From the NCBI GenBank assembly GCA_964020085.1, contig OZ026600.1, positions 32,668,820 to 32,732,819 of the forward strand: a DNA stretch of 64,000 bases, written 5' to 3'. This document shows positions 47,701 through 57,874 of this stretch, in pieces. How positions within the stretch are numbered: position 1 is the first letter of the stretch; every line of letters starts with the position of its first letter. Made by a program: the position numbers and the translations under genes. The notes under the pieces are model-generated. The model did no database searches, had not been told where the DNA came from, and was given only the letters and a program-made list of their open reading frames with translations. The DNA is from Micromussa lordhowensis (Eukaryota > Cnidaria > Anthozoa > Scleractinia > Lobophylliidae).

Positions 47701-48198
47701 CCTATTAAATTGGGGTCGGTAATCAAAGTCCCAATGAGGGCTTTTCTATTGTTTTAAGTAAGTTAAGCTGCCAGACCTGTTTAAGCGGCCACTATCCAGT
47801 TCCCCAAGGGTCACCGTTTTAATAGGGGTTGAACTGTATAATTATTTTCTATCTAGTTAGCTACCAAATGTCTCTTATCGGATATAAACAAAGGCTTAAA
47901 AAACTGAGGCACACCCAAAATGTGTACTCTTGTACCTTTCAGTATTCTAGTGAGCATCCTGATCATCTTTTTGCAGGAGCCCAGACATGTGCTGGCAGCT
48001 GTATTTTATTTTATAATGTGCTTGCCTTTCATAGCATGCCAGAGAGAGAAAGAGAAGAAGTCACTCCATCAACAGATTCTGAAAGATGACCTGACAAGAA
48101 ATGGATTGGAACTGTACTGCTGTCAAGAAATATTAGTTCGGACAACTTTTATAACTTACAGTGTGTACCTTAATTGGTTTTTAGATCAAACTGGCTGA
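41758..48198 (+). CDS. CRT-like ten-helix membrane transporter, copy C (last exon ambiguous)
   Basis: Exons 41758-42290, 44025-44211, 45040-45233, 46274-46433 and 46971-47116 share phases and helix pattern with copies A and B. Exon 4 reads WMFGFQCVFGRAGCSW, keeping the loop cysteines. Two in-frame last exons are possible. Acceptor TACCTTTCAG gives 47943-48198, a 491-residue protein with an extra hydrophobic stretch. Acceptor TTTTTGCAG gives 47977-48016, a 419-residue protein closer in length to B. Intron 1 contains a SINE interrupted by a TIR element that itself contains another element; intron 2 contains a reverse SINE. Exon 2 is longer than in B, with an extra loop (SSQIDPQGAKHLGGATG). Sequence divergence from A and B suggests an older duplication. 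Confidence 0.68.
42727..43270. mobile_element. TIR element inserted in a SINE
   Basis: Ends CAGGGTTCGTACA and TGTACGAACCCTG are inverted repeats; GTAG occurs at both junctions. The subterminal regions are rich in TCATGGAA repeats. Superfamily not assigned. Confidence 0.62.
42815..43053. mobile_element. MITE nested inside the TIR element
   Basis: GGACCGGGTTGTTCAAAGCC at the left and CTTTCGAACAACCCGGCCC at the right. Interrupts the TCATGGAA-rich element at 42727-43270 and resembles the TTGTTCAAAG elements at 16691 and 51016. Confidence 0.6.
43374..43789. mobile_element. TIR MITE with TTAA borders
   Basis: TTAAGGCGGGGGTAAAC at the left and TTTACCCCCGCCTTAA at the right. TTAA at each border suggests a piggyBac-like target. 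In intron 1 of transporter C. Partial inverted copy at 17149-17626. Confidence 0.68.
44325..44606 (-). mobile_element. tRNA-derived SINE, reverse copy in intron 2 of transporter C
   Basis: Same family, more diverged; begins GCGTACGAGCCAAGTGG and ends CATGAGGCCACCATG. The B box is altered (GGATCAAAACTGG). Confidence 0.72.
45625..45800. repeat. 176-bp palindrome with GAGCCGCAGGCGAGTG centre
   Basis: Arms AAGCCTAAGCCGTGTATT and GTGATAAAACAC fold around ACACGAGCCGCAGGCGAGTG. The same centre occurs at 60034-60216 in otherwise different arms. Confidence 0.65.
47676..47836. mobile_element. Pogo-like MITE, 161 bp
   Basis: TIRs CAGTCAAACCCCTATTAA at the left and the complementary TTAATAGGGGTTGAACTG at the right, with TA at both flanks. 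Lies in the last intron of transporter C. Confidence 0.75.
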
Positions 48199-48988
48199 CA
48201 ATTCTACTTTGTAGTTCAGTTGCCAGTGTCATATTTGAATACGAGACACTTTATTGGACACTTAAGAAAAGTGTTTCTACTCATCTGTCAAACACACATA
48301 CACTTCACAATGCAGATCTATTTTTGTTTAAAATCACTTTTACAAGGTGTTCAATAATTACTTTGTGAATTGAAAAAGTTAATACAAAATAGGCCACTAG
48401 TATTGCTCTGATCATGCATTGCATTATAATCTTGCTAGGCATTAAGTTGAAAAGCGTAATGTCAAATTCTTTGTAAGGAGATATTTTTAGACTGACCTTT
48501 TGCAGAGCTTTAACGACTCACCAAAACACTAAAATACTTCAGTTTTTCAAGCATCTTTCCTGTTATTGATCATGAATTTTGTCATAGCATTGTCAAAGTA
48601 GCTGTAGATCTGCAGACTTCTTTGTCGGCTTTGGCTCATTGACACATTGCATAAATTACAAATTAATGTGTCTGTCTACTTATTGACAATGAAAATTAGC
48701 CAATGAGTGGGTGAGAATTTCTGCAATGATGGTAAAAATTAAAATAGTTTTAAAATGTGGGAAAGACCAAAACAATATAGATAAGAACCACAAAAACCTA
48801 CAGTATTTAAAAACTAAAAATAAAAATTTATAAACATAATACATATAATAAAAAAGAGATAGTCACAGGCTATTACATCCAGCCATCTTGACCTAACAAG
48901 CTTGCTCTGCACAATAGAGGATTTATTATAATTATAGCATATAGGGCACCATTTTCTCTTGGGATACAGCGGGTGATCATATCCTTAG
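48199..48988. other. 3' flank of transporter C
   Basis: AT-rich, with no gene or clear repeat. Confidence 0.5.
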
Positions 48989-49138
48989 CAGTGGTGGATC
49001 TAGGGGAGGGGGGGGACCTGCCCCCCCCCCCCCTTATTTTGGGTAAAAAAAGAAGAAATGGCTGAAAGGAAAATGGCCGCCAAGGCAAGTAAATCAAGAC
49101 CAGGCCCCCCCTTAGCTCAAGGTCTGGATCCGCCACTG
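48989..49138. mobile_element. hAT-like MITE, 150 bp
   Basis: TIRs CAGTGGTGGATCTAG and its complement GGATCCGCCACTG. CTTAG occurs at both flanks (48984-48988, 49139-49143). The CAGTGGCGGATCC terminus is a hAT-type signature; hAT usually makes 8-bp duplications and only 5 bp are clear here. Confidence 0.62.
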
Positions 49139-49143
49139 CTTAG

Positions 49144-50297
49144 AGTGTGCAAAATAACCTCATCTTGCATGCTCAAGGTAGCCAATCACAGAGCAGGAGC
49201 TGGTTTAGCTTGCCATCTCACAAAGCTAGCACTTTAGTAAAGGTTGCTGATAAGGATGTATTTATTTGCAGCAGTTTGCAATACAAAACAATACATTATA
49301 CAGAAATAATAAATTATAAATTTTATACACATGTGCATTACAGGTACTTTGCAGATCAAAAAGCCACTCTTTTTACAAAATATGTATTAAAATTACTTAA
49401 ATATAAAACTTACAAATTTTTAAAATATGTACAGTACGTCTCATTCATAAGGAAATAAAATGGATAACGCCGTTAATCTTTAACTGCTGTGTCTTCATTG
49501 CCTTTTCTAATTTCCCGTTTTTCTTTGTCACATCACATAAATGTGTAATGCTTTTTTGCATTATGGTACAGTACTTGTACCTCTGTGAACCATTTTATTT
49601 ATTCTGACAGATTTTAATCTACAGAGACTGCATTTTCAAGGTCCCGTTTCAGCCGGCCCATTCAAGCTGACCTTCAGTTTATTTTAGGATTGAGCCCAAC
49701 CATTCTTAGGCTCAACAACCAGCCGCTGTTTCGGAATGGAGCCCGCGCCGAGCCTCCAGCCTCCAGCCGTGTGTTTTCAGGAAGCAACTCGACTGGACCC
49801 AGTTTCGATCCTAGAGTCTCTCCGGCTCCGCTCGGTCAGCAGTTGAGTCGACTCAAGATTGGCTGGACCGACGGCGGCTGGACCCCAGAGAGCGGCGAAA
49901 TTCAAGCCCACTGCTAAAACATTCTCTTAAGCTCAGTTCAGTGATTCTCTTCGGCTACCCCACTCTACTTAGGGGCTAAACCAATCAACAGGAGAAGGGG
50001 TGTAATCCTTGTATAGAGAGAGTTAGAGAGAGTTCTTAAAAATTTCCCACAATTAAAAGGATATGGCCATCCCCTCCCTTCAGGCTCCGAACGTAAAAGC
50101 CGAGCAAATAATCCCAGGGCTTATTTGCGGGATTTTATGGTAATAAAACAATTTTTCAAGAACTAAGGCTCAAAGGAAGTTACGTTCAGTACGTTACAGG
50201 AAAGAGAGTACTACTAAAGAGTTCTCTTATCTCTCGAACACGTAAACAATAGATTAGGATTAGTCCACGTGGGGGGCCTCCCATATAAAAAAGACCG
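49144..50297. other. Intergenic
   Basis: A G+C-richer patch at 49630-49915 without domain content; otherwise nothing supported. Confidence 0.45.
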
Positions 50298-50520
50298 TGA
50301 ATGTCGTCGGAAGTTTTGAAAAGGAACCCTAAGGGGTACCGAGATCCTGTTTTGTGGGTGTGGCTTGAAATTTTTTCCACCCCTAAGAGGTATCAATTCC
50401 AAAACAAAACATCTCCTGTCATACGTTTTCCGCTCAGTACCCTAAAAGAAACAAGAGAGGCTCCCGCTGGGGAACCTTTTAGGCTAGATACCCTAAAAGA
50501 TACCCAAACCGCTTTTCTAA
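50298..50520. repeat. Second copy of the AGAGGTACC repeat
   Basis: Collinear with 39390-39520 over TGTCGTCGGAAGTTT, GAAAAGGAACCCTAA and GGTGTGGCTTGAAAT. Confidence 0.55.
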
Positions 50521-51015
50521 AGCAGTACAAGGTGCGAAGAGAACCCAATGCTTTTTACATGGAGTCCCCAGGGAGATTAGTTTACTTTTTTCTTAACCCT
50601 CGTTGCTTAGTTCGAATGATATGCCACTGTGACCTTTGCAACAAAGACCAGCTAAAGAAATTGCATGTCACTAATCCTTATTAATAGGTTCGTGGGCAGG
50701 GGGGGTGGGGTATTGGGTGTGCCGCTGGGACAATGAGAGCCTTACCCTTAGCTTGATTTTGCAACCGTATTCTAAACTTGGCACTTGAAACCCCCTACCC
50801 TATAACAGACGAGACATCTTCCATGCTGAACTTCTTTCACTTAAGTGGTTCAACATACGCTAACTAAATCAATATCTTACAAAGTCACTTAACTTCCTAG
50901 TTTTAACTTCTATTATATATAGAACCCTGGGTGAAGAACTATGTTCCAATACTTAATTATTTATACACTGGCCATTTCCCAGTCAGTTATACGCTACTCC
51001 GGTCCAAAACTGTCT

Positions 51016-51035
51016 GGCCCCAGTTGTTCAAAGGC

Positions 51036-51070
<35 letters not shown>

Positions 51071-51107
51071 GCGGATAAGTGTTAACAAAACAAACCGCGC
51101 TATCCTC

Positions 51108-51144
<37 letters not shown>

Positions 51145-51162
51145 TTTCGAACAACCGGGGCC
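51016..51162. mobile_element. TIR MITE with TTGTTCAAAG ends and TATCCxxxGGATA repeats
   Basis: Ends GGCCCCAGTTGTTCAAAGG and CTTTCGAACAACCGGGGCC. Internally palindromic, with four TATCC/GGATA segments. Related to 16691-16836. Confidence 0.7.
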
Positions 51163-51308
51163 TGATTTCTACACCCTATCCCAGACTAGGCTAGCTACCC
51201 GAAAACCGTACCCTTCACAGTGTATATATATGCGAGTATGCTAACCCCGGGGATCCAGGGTAGATATGAATGAAGTATTGACGCAGTTGGGTTGATCTTC
51301 TCCCGTCT

Positions 51309-51416
51309 TAGGCTCGATTTCCGCCGCTCTCTCGTGTCCGGTCTACGTTCCTCCCCGAAAAGAGACGAGGAGGAGCGCGGGCTCGTTTCCCGAACAGCGG
51401 CTGGAAATCGAGCCTA
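51309..51416. mobile_element. Foldback element with 9-bp target duplication
   Basis: Inverted ends TAGGCTCGATTTCC and GGAAATCGAGCCTA. The 9-mer CTCCCGTCT is duplicated at 51300-51308 and 51417-51425. Hairpin structure and 9-bp duplication fit a Mutator-like MITE. Confidence 0.72.
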
Positions 51417-52105
51417 CTCCCGTCTCCGATGAAAAAAAATCCAGATGCGAAAACATAGTAACAGAAAGTACGCGTGTGTGATGTTCAGCTGATACGCAAA
51501 GAGATGAATTTTTTAGGAGATTGTTTTGTTGATGTAATCTGGAGTAGTACAGCTTTGTTTGGTTTCTTTATGGTTCCCTTTCTATCATTCAGTTACACTC
51601 GCTTTCGTAATGCTATTGTTCGTGATCTAAGTCATTTAGCTGGCACATTCTATTTGTTATACATCTGTCATCCTTATCAGGGCATGCCCCTCTTAGAAAA
51701 AGAAAGATGCGTCAAAGCTTATAGAAGATCGAGTGAGATAGCTGTGTTTGTAGCTTACTAGGAGTGACCTGTTAATAATCAGAGTTATTGGAGTCGCATC
51801 GGAATCAAATTCCCTTAGACAGGATCAGACGTAAGTCACACTTGTACACATTTGTACTTTCGTCGTACCTTGATTTCGTTCCTTTATTTTTGCTTGTAAT
51901 TCTTAGCTGTATTTATTGATTACGCAATCACGATTGCTTTATAGTTTTCCCCGCATGTATGCGAGATTTAGTCAAGTTGATCCCCATAAAAGTTGAAAAT
52001 CAGCTTGCCTAACCGTTCCTGCACTGTGGTTGACGTCACACTTAGCGATCCCAGCGCACAACGCCCCGAGTCCGCTACACTGGATACGCGACACCGTGAA
52101 GACTA

Positions 52106-52192
52106 GTAGCCTCCTACGCAGACGCTCTTTGGGCTCGTCACGCAATATTCCTCCCCCACGAATATTGAAAGAGCGTCTGCGTAGGAGGCTAC
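52106..52192. mobile_element. Foldback element, AGCCTCCTACGCAGACGC ends
   Basis: Near-perfect inverted ends of about 27 bp around a short loop. CGTGAAGACT on the left and CGTGAAAACT on the right look like an imperfect target duplication. Confidence 0.65.
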
Positions 52193-52464
52193 GTGAAAAC
52201 TGGAGCAAAGGCAAGTGCTTCTGATACACCAGTGATCAGACGACGAAATTGTCTACAACATTTTCTAGTCGCCGTTTTCCTTGCAATTTGTTACCGCTGG
52301 ACTCGGCTGGTATGATATTCAAAGATACCAAATAATTTTTTTTTGTTTTTCTATTTTTCTTTTAGAACTGAGAGATTCGACCAAGACTAAAAAGCTCATT
52401 GGAAACGGGTTTATCGACCCAAACATTGCCAAGTCAAAGTCGTCGCTTTAAGATTTAAGCAATA

Positions 52465-52632
52465 GAGCACTTTTTCCGTGTTTACATAGCCTCATCTAAA
52501 CACGAGGAGGGTTGGGAGAATTCGAGACAGTTATGCAACCCGGGACGTAGTCGAAGGTTTGCATAACTTTCGAGAATTCTCCCAACCCTCCGAGTGTTTA
52601 GATGAGGCTATGTAAACACGGAAAAAGTGCTC
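52465..52632. repeat. 168-bp palindrome
   Basis: GAGCACTTTTTCCGTGTTTA pairs with TAAACACGGAAAAAGTGCTC. CCAATGAGAGTGCGCG lies to the right, as beside similar foldbacks. Confidence 0.65.
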
Positions 52633-53002
52633 CATTTTTTTTATAGAATACTCAAAAATACGCGCGAATCTAAAACGTCACAACCGTGTTTACGTACTCT
52701 CATCTAAACACACTTATCGACCAATGAGAGTGCGCGTAGTGACTCAGTTGTTTTATAAATACTTTTACCGATCACAGTCACGTTACCACGCTCACCTTGT
52801 GCATGGAGAAGAAGAGAAGAAATCAGGTGCCGCCTGTTTCAAAAAGTTACAAGAGTTTTAATATAACTCTTCTTTAGAACATATACGATTGTAATCACAT
52901 TTTATGTCGAACAATAACTATCAGCCATCCAGTCATACATGCAAAATATAATAGAATTCTAAAAACTATCGAAAGAACTCCATTCCCATAAAAATGACCA
53001 TA

Positions 53003-53407
53003 AAGCCCTGTCCAAACGGGAAATGTTTGGTGACCAAACATCTTGACCGGCATGTTTCATAAAACTGGAAAGACGACGAACATTTGATCAATCATTTATT
53101 TGTTTGACGGTGATCGAACATGTTTGATACTGTTTGGCCACTGAGTACAACATCAACATGTTTGGTCACCAATAGCCTCTTCCAGGGCGCAGCACGAAAA
53201 AGGCGAGCGAAAAATACGGGAGAAGTGCGGCGAGAGAAAGCGAAAGAACTTTTTGCTTTCTCTCGCCGCGCTTGTCCCCGATTTCCCGCTCGCTGTTTTT
53301 CGCGCTGCGCCCCAACTAACTTAATGCCTGAGAGAGGCTAGCTAGGTCACCACCAAACAATGTTTGATCATGTTTGATCGCCAAACATTTCCCGTTTGAA
53401 CAGGGTT
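53003..53407. mobile_element. TIR element with TGTTTGGTCACC repeats, carrying an internal foldback
   Basis: AAGCCCTGTCCAAACGGGAA at the left; its complement TTCCCGTTTGAACAGGGTT at the right, flanked by TA. A G+C-rich palindrome with GGGCGCAGC/GCGCTGCGCC arms (about 53173-53341) interrupts it. Confidence 0.62.
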
Positions 53408-53520
53408 TAAGGGCTAATCCCTTGTTACGAAAAGAACAATATGTTGAAATTATTTTAAAACTGTGCTTAAAATGACTGCTCAAACTAGCCTTAACAGATT
53501 AGAAATCTCCTTGTTTTCTG

Positions 53521-53784
53521 TATACGAGCCAAGTGGTCCATCAGGCCGGAGCTTATCCTGGTTTCCGTAGCTTGAAACGACTAGGAATATTTCTACTCCC
53601 CCTGGTTGGGATGCCAGTCCATCGCAGGGTTACCCCCAGCATTAAATTCGCCGGTACCTGGGTGAATAGAGACACTGTGAGAGTAAAGCGTCTTGCCCAA
53701 GAACACAACGCAATGTCCCAGGCCAGGGCTCGAACCCAGAATGCTTGATCCGGAGTCGAGTGCACTAACCATGGGGCCACCACT
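53521..53784 (-). mobile_element. tRNA-derived SINE, reverse copy
   Basis: Reverse-complement match to the 61766-62066 SINE from the TACGAGCCAAGTGG tail to the GGCCACCA head, including the B box complement GGGCTCGAACCC. Confidence 0.78.
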
Positions 53785-54456
53785 CCTCTACTTATTCTCT
53801 AGTAATATAACATAATTATTTTTGTTAGCCTGTGAAAAGGCTCCAGATTGGGGTATGAGTCGAAAAACATCGGCAAGCGCGCATCCGCAAGCGCAATTCG
53901 GCGTGCGAAGCGAGTCGAGGGTGCGCGAGCGAAGTGAACCGAGCGTGCCCGGTGAAGTTTTTCCTCCCCAGACTGCCCTCCGTTAGCCATTTTCTTTTTC
54001 TCGTCCTATAAACCAATCGAGAGCCTAGCCTGTTCACTGGCTAAACAATACCGGAAAATTCGACAACAGGAACACACAATTAAAAACTCCTAAAATACAA
54101 ATGTAAAAAAACATAAGCTCTAAACTACAAGCGGAAACTAAAACAAATAAATCCCTTTACTGTCATGTGACATCTACTATACGCGTCGATATATGCACTC
54201 CTTGCTTTTCCGCAACTTCACGGAGGCAAAGTATGTTACGTTTCAAATGTAAGCTAAAACAGTAAATGCATATTCGAATGTACTCCACACGTGCCTGTAG
54301 AAGTTCTACAAAACATCTCCACTAAAAAATTGAACTAAACCTAATCGATATTAACCGACTTTAGAGTCCATGTACGAACACGTTAAAACATTAATGTACC
54401 GTTTAACATAATGGTGCAAAGGACCGCAAACGAAAATGCTGCCTGTTTACGTATCC

Positions 54457-54647
54457 ATCTGCATTCAGTGAGTATATGGATGTCAGTCAACCAGCTGATC
54501 ACTTCATAGCTTGCTACACCGTGCTGACGAGACCCAACAAGGTCGAAACAGCTGTCCACGGTTGCAATTTGGCTTTCAGTTTGGACTCTATCATGTCGTT
54601 GCCCCGTTAAGCTTTCTACGTAGTATCAGCCTTGCATCGTTGTTTGC
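54457..54647 (+). repeat. Hammerhead-bearing dispersed repeat, copy 1 (191 bp)
   Basis: Shares its edges with 9506-9696 on the opposite strand (ATCTGCATTCAGTGAGTAT at one end, GATGCAAGGCTGAT-type sequence complemented at the other). A leftward extension containing GACCGCAAACGAAAATGCTG (about 54400-54456) recurs at 32888-32950 and near 40735-40775, so the full element is longer than the shared block. Probably a terminal repeat of a Penelope-like element or a retrozyme unit; no associated reverse transcriptase was found. Confidence 0.7.
54518..54562 (+). ncRNA. Hammerhead ribozyme, type I with minimal stem III
   Basis: The 45-nt motif has a complete catalytic core: CTGACGA at 54524-54530, stem II GACC/GGTC closing a CAACAA loop (54531-54544), GAAA at 54545-54548, and cleavage triplet GTC ending at 54556. 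Stem I is ACCGTG (54518-54523) paired with CACGGT (54557-54562). Stem III is the palindrome ACAGCTGT with no loop, the arrangement described for dimeric hammerheads of Penelope-like elements and metazoan retrozymes. Activity as a dimer is inferred. Confidence 0.82.
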
Positions 54648-55119
54648 TATTAATGTACCACCTACACCAACTGAATGTCGCTTGTATCTGTCAATTTCAA
54701 TTGAACAGTCACTCGCGTGGAGGTGGTCATTTCATCTTGGTCATGTTTCACATTCTCGTTTCAGTCCTTGTTCTCTTTTTCCCATCTGTTGTTTTCTATA
54801 TAATTACCACTGAATGATCAGTTGACAAGGCGGTCTTGTCAAGTTGGGTTTACACAGTTTTTCTTTGCGATGGTCCTGATATTATCACTTCGAGGACAAA
54901 TGATTACAACATCGACCTTCTGAATTAAGTTCCACGGTAGGTAAATTAGTGAGAGCAGTTTAACGGATAAGCGTGTGATGACCAAATGTAAACTTTTCTG
55001 ACGCACAGGTTAAGGTAACTATCTATTGGACGCAAATCTATCCAGCAAACCTCTGTGCAAATCAATGATCAAACTAAATAGTTACAGTCAACTGGAAGTA
55101 AAGGGTACACACAATGTTC
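54648..55119. other. 3' flank of the TPR-CHAT gene
   Basis: No supported feature beyond the probable 3' UTR adjoining 55119. Confidence 0.45.
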
Positions 55120-56437
55120 TTATTGATTTTGTCCAAATTCTATCGTGACGTCATCACCAATGAGCACGAACGGAGCCCAGTGCTTCACGGCACAAAATTT
55201 CTCTGAATCTCGGAGACATTTCATAGCCCGGTTGAGAGCCACACTCGCACTATGCCCGCCAGCCAAATGTTTGTAGAAGCTTTCCATGAACTCCATAGTG
55301 GCTTCATCATCAATTGCCCAGAGTGACCCCAGCACAGAACGGGCACCAGCACCCAGGAAAGCCCGCCCAATGCCGACGACACCCTCGGGTGTAATCCTCC
55401 CTTGAGCACTGTGGCAGCAACTGAGTACAACAAGTCTCGCTCGCAGCTGAACAGCTTGTACATCTGACATTCTTAACATGTAGTCGTTCTCCTTGGGCAT
55501 TCCGGATTTCCCTGCAATATTTGGAGCCAAAACGATGTCGCCGGCTTCCATGTCACCATGAGCTGCAATGTGTACCAGGGCAACTGAGCCTAGCTGTTTA
55601 AGCACCTCATCTTTAGTTGCCTCTTCTCCCGTAAGCGGTTTGGTGTTAAGAATCTCGCCTATCATCTTCACTTCTGCCACCGCCGACGGCAAAGGGTCCA
55701 ATCTGGGATGCTTTGGCCTGGCGTTCCTCAAACAGGGATCTCCCACAAGAAGCGCTCCATTGCTATTGTGGTAGCCTTCAGGACAACTTGTTATCAATTC
55801 TAAACTTGTAAGCGATGGAAGAATGCGGATCCTGGTAGATTCGCTCAGATATTTGGACGCCTCATCCACACAGGCGGCATAAGGAGCCAAGCACAATGGG
55901 CCATCCGGGACAATGATTAATTCATCACCTTTGAGCAAGTGTGCAACTGGGCCAATTACAGTATGAAACAAAACGCCCAACGCCCTGGTTTTACATTCTT
56001 CCACTCTCTTGAAAGATTCTTGTGGCTCATCCACTGAGCGATTCTCACATTTAATACCGACACCAACACCAATTTCTTGGAAGGCATTTTCCATGAGCAA
56101 GGACACATCTTCAATGCTCGTTTTTTCAAAATGGACCTCTGTGCCCGTGAGTACCCATAAATTGACTGTGTTACTTTCCAGAGCGATGAAAACTGTTTGC
56201 GTGGAAATCTCGCTTAATACATCAGTCGTTGTTGCTTTAGATTCCAGTGGCGCAGACGCTAATGATTCAGAGCCATATTGCAATTTCATCAGATCCATCA
56301 AGGCCTGTGCTCGTCCTTGTTCAGCAACACTTAAAGCTTCCTCCGGCATTTCAAGACGTAGTACAATACTCCACAGGGCAGTGTAGGACTGCTGACATTC
56401 GTTACGGAAGCTAATTTTCCACGTATCCTCAGACTGA
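55120..56437 (-). CDS. CHAT protease half
   Basis: CHAT (caspase HetF associated with TPRs) domain, clan CD cysteine protease fold. A linker beginning [17 protein letters not shown] leads into [14 protein letters not shown]. The catalytic histidine is in HIAAHGD and the catalytic cysteine in LSCCHSAQG, followed by the structural motifs [20 protein letters not shown] and ALWAIDD-like SLWAIDD, and [10 protein letters not shown] near the C-terminus. Both dyad residues are present, so the domain looks catalytically competent. The longest ATG frame starts at 56349, but the domain linker is open up to the LINE junction at 56437. CHAT proteins act as proteases downstream of TPR or NLR-like sensors in bacteria and as separase relatives; the animal substrates are unknown. 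Confidence 0.86.
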
Positions 56438-57868
56438 CTTTACGTAATGCGATAGACAATAATCTTTATTCTTGTGGCGTGTTCTTAGACTTTTCCAAAG
56501 CATTTGATACGGTGAACCACACAATCTTGCTTAAAAAATTGGAACGATACGGGATGCGGGGTGTTCCTCTCCAATTTTTTGCAAGCTATCTTACAAATAG
56601 ACAGCAATATGTACAGATGGGAAATACAGTTTCATCAAAGCAAACAATGACGTGCGGAATTCCACAAGGGAGTTCCCTAGGTCCAGTATTATTTTTAATC
56701 TATATAAACGACTTACCGAACTGTTCCAGTGCCTTAACATTTAGAATATTTGCAGACGATACAAACGTCTTTGCCTCAGCCCGTGATCTGAAACTTCTCG
56801 AGAAAATAGTCAACTCTGAACTCAAAAAAGTGAAAATATGGTGTGATGTAAATAGACTGTCAATTAACTTCTCTAAAACAAACTTCATGATTATTAAATC
56901 GCAAAAGAAAAAAGATGATCAAGTAAATATCAGTGTTGAAAGTGCAGACGGTACAATAAATGCGCTGCAAAGGAAGCAAAAAATAAAGTATTTGGGTGTT
57001 TTGCTTGATGAAACGATCTCATTTAATCACCATATTTCATACATCTGTACAAGAATTGCGCGAAACAATGGTATTATATCTAAGCTGAGACATTATCTTA
57101 CTCTTCTGCAAATGAAACAAATCTACTACAGCTTAATATATCCATATATCTCATATGCAATATTAGCATGGGGAAGTGCATACAAAACACATATTGATAA
57201 GATACAAACTAAACAAAATCATTCTGCTAGGCTTATTTTATTTGCCACCGCTTATGGTGAGCACACAGAAAGTGCACTTCCCCTGCTAAACCTATTAGAT
57301 GTTCTCACGGTACATAATGTTTATAGATTTCAGATTCTAAAATTCACGTACCTTTGGCATAAAGGCCTTCTGCCAAAGCTGTTTTCAAACTATTTTCAAT
57401 ATGCTAGTAATGTACACAAATACAATACCAGGTATGCATCGAAACAAAACCTTTACGTAAAAAAAGTGCGAACCAATAAGGGAAAGCAAACAATCGGATA
57501 TGCTGCGTGTATCATCTGGGATAAAGTTCCCTCAAATCTTAAGGAACTAAACATACACCAATTCTCGAAACAACTAAAACCTTATTTACTGTCAGAACAG
57601 CATAATTAAACGCAACCTAATCATATACTCTTTCTTTCTTATTATATATTGTACACTTAAAACTGCTTCTTAGTAAAAATAGTTCCTATCTCAATTATTT
57701 TCAAACTTAAAAATCTGGAGAACTGGCTAGAAAATCCCAGGATTATTTCAGCTCCAGGCTTAATTGAGTACTAACAGAAAAGTTATTTATTTATTTTATT
57801 TAACTTTATCAGCGTCAGCGTGTGTACTAGGCGAATAAAGGTGTGTTGTTGTTGTTGTTGTTGTTGTT
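56438..57868 (+). mobile_element. 5'-truncated LINE (CR1/jockey-like) inserted in TPR-CHAT exon
   Basis: A 1431-bp non-LTR retrotransposon copy with a 6-bp target duplication GACTGA. It starts inside the reverse transcriptase and lacks the endonuclease, as expected for a 5' truncation. The 3' end has a short AT-rich UTR, then a (TTG)n tail at about 57845-57868, which is typical of CR1/L2-group elements that end in microsatellites. Its orientation is opposite to the host gene. Confidence 0.85.
56479..57609 (+). CDS. LINE reverse transcriptase, N-terminally truncated
   Basis: A 376-residue open frame of a non-LTR reverse transcriptase. Motifs visible: VFLDFSKAFDTVNH (RT motif A with the first Asp), GIPQGSSLGP (motif B region), FADDTNVF (motif C, FADD), then the thumb/connector with LGVLLDETISFNHH and a C-terminal WDKVPSNLK region. 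The frame is open upstream to the insertion junction (LRNAIDNNLYSCG), so the truncation is in the fingers domain. It cannot mobilise itself without the missing N-terminus and endonuclease. Confidence 0.88.
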   Translation: MFLDFSKAFDTVNHTILLKKLERYGMRGVPLQFFASYLTNRQQYVQMGNTVSSKQTMTCGIPQGSSLGPVLFLIYINDLPNCSSALTFRIFADDTNVFASARDLKLLEKIVNSELKKVKIWCDVNRLSINFSKTNFMIIKSQKKKDDQVNISVESADGTINALQRKQKIKYLGVLLDETISFNHHISYICTRIARNNGIISKLRHYLTLLQMKQIYYSLIYPYISYAILAWGSAYKTHIDKIQTKQNHSARLILFATAYGEHTESALPLLNLLDVLTVHNVYRFQILKFTYLWHKGLLPKLFSNYFQYASNVHKYNTRYASKQNLYVKKVRTNKGKQTIGYAACIIWDKVPSNLKELNIHQFSKQLKPYLLSEQHN

Positions 57869-57874
57869 GACTGA

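Noticed and set aside
56009..56386. Plus-strand frame of 125 codons over the CHAT domain
   Set aside because: Shadow of the CHAT coding frame, with no domain content.
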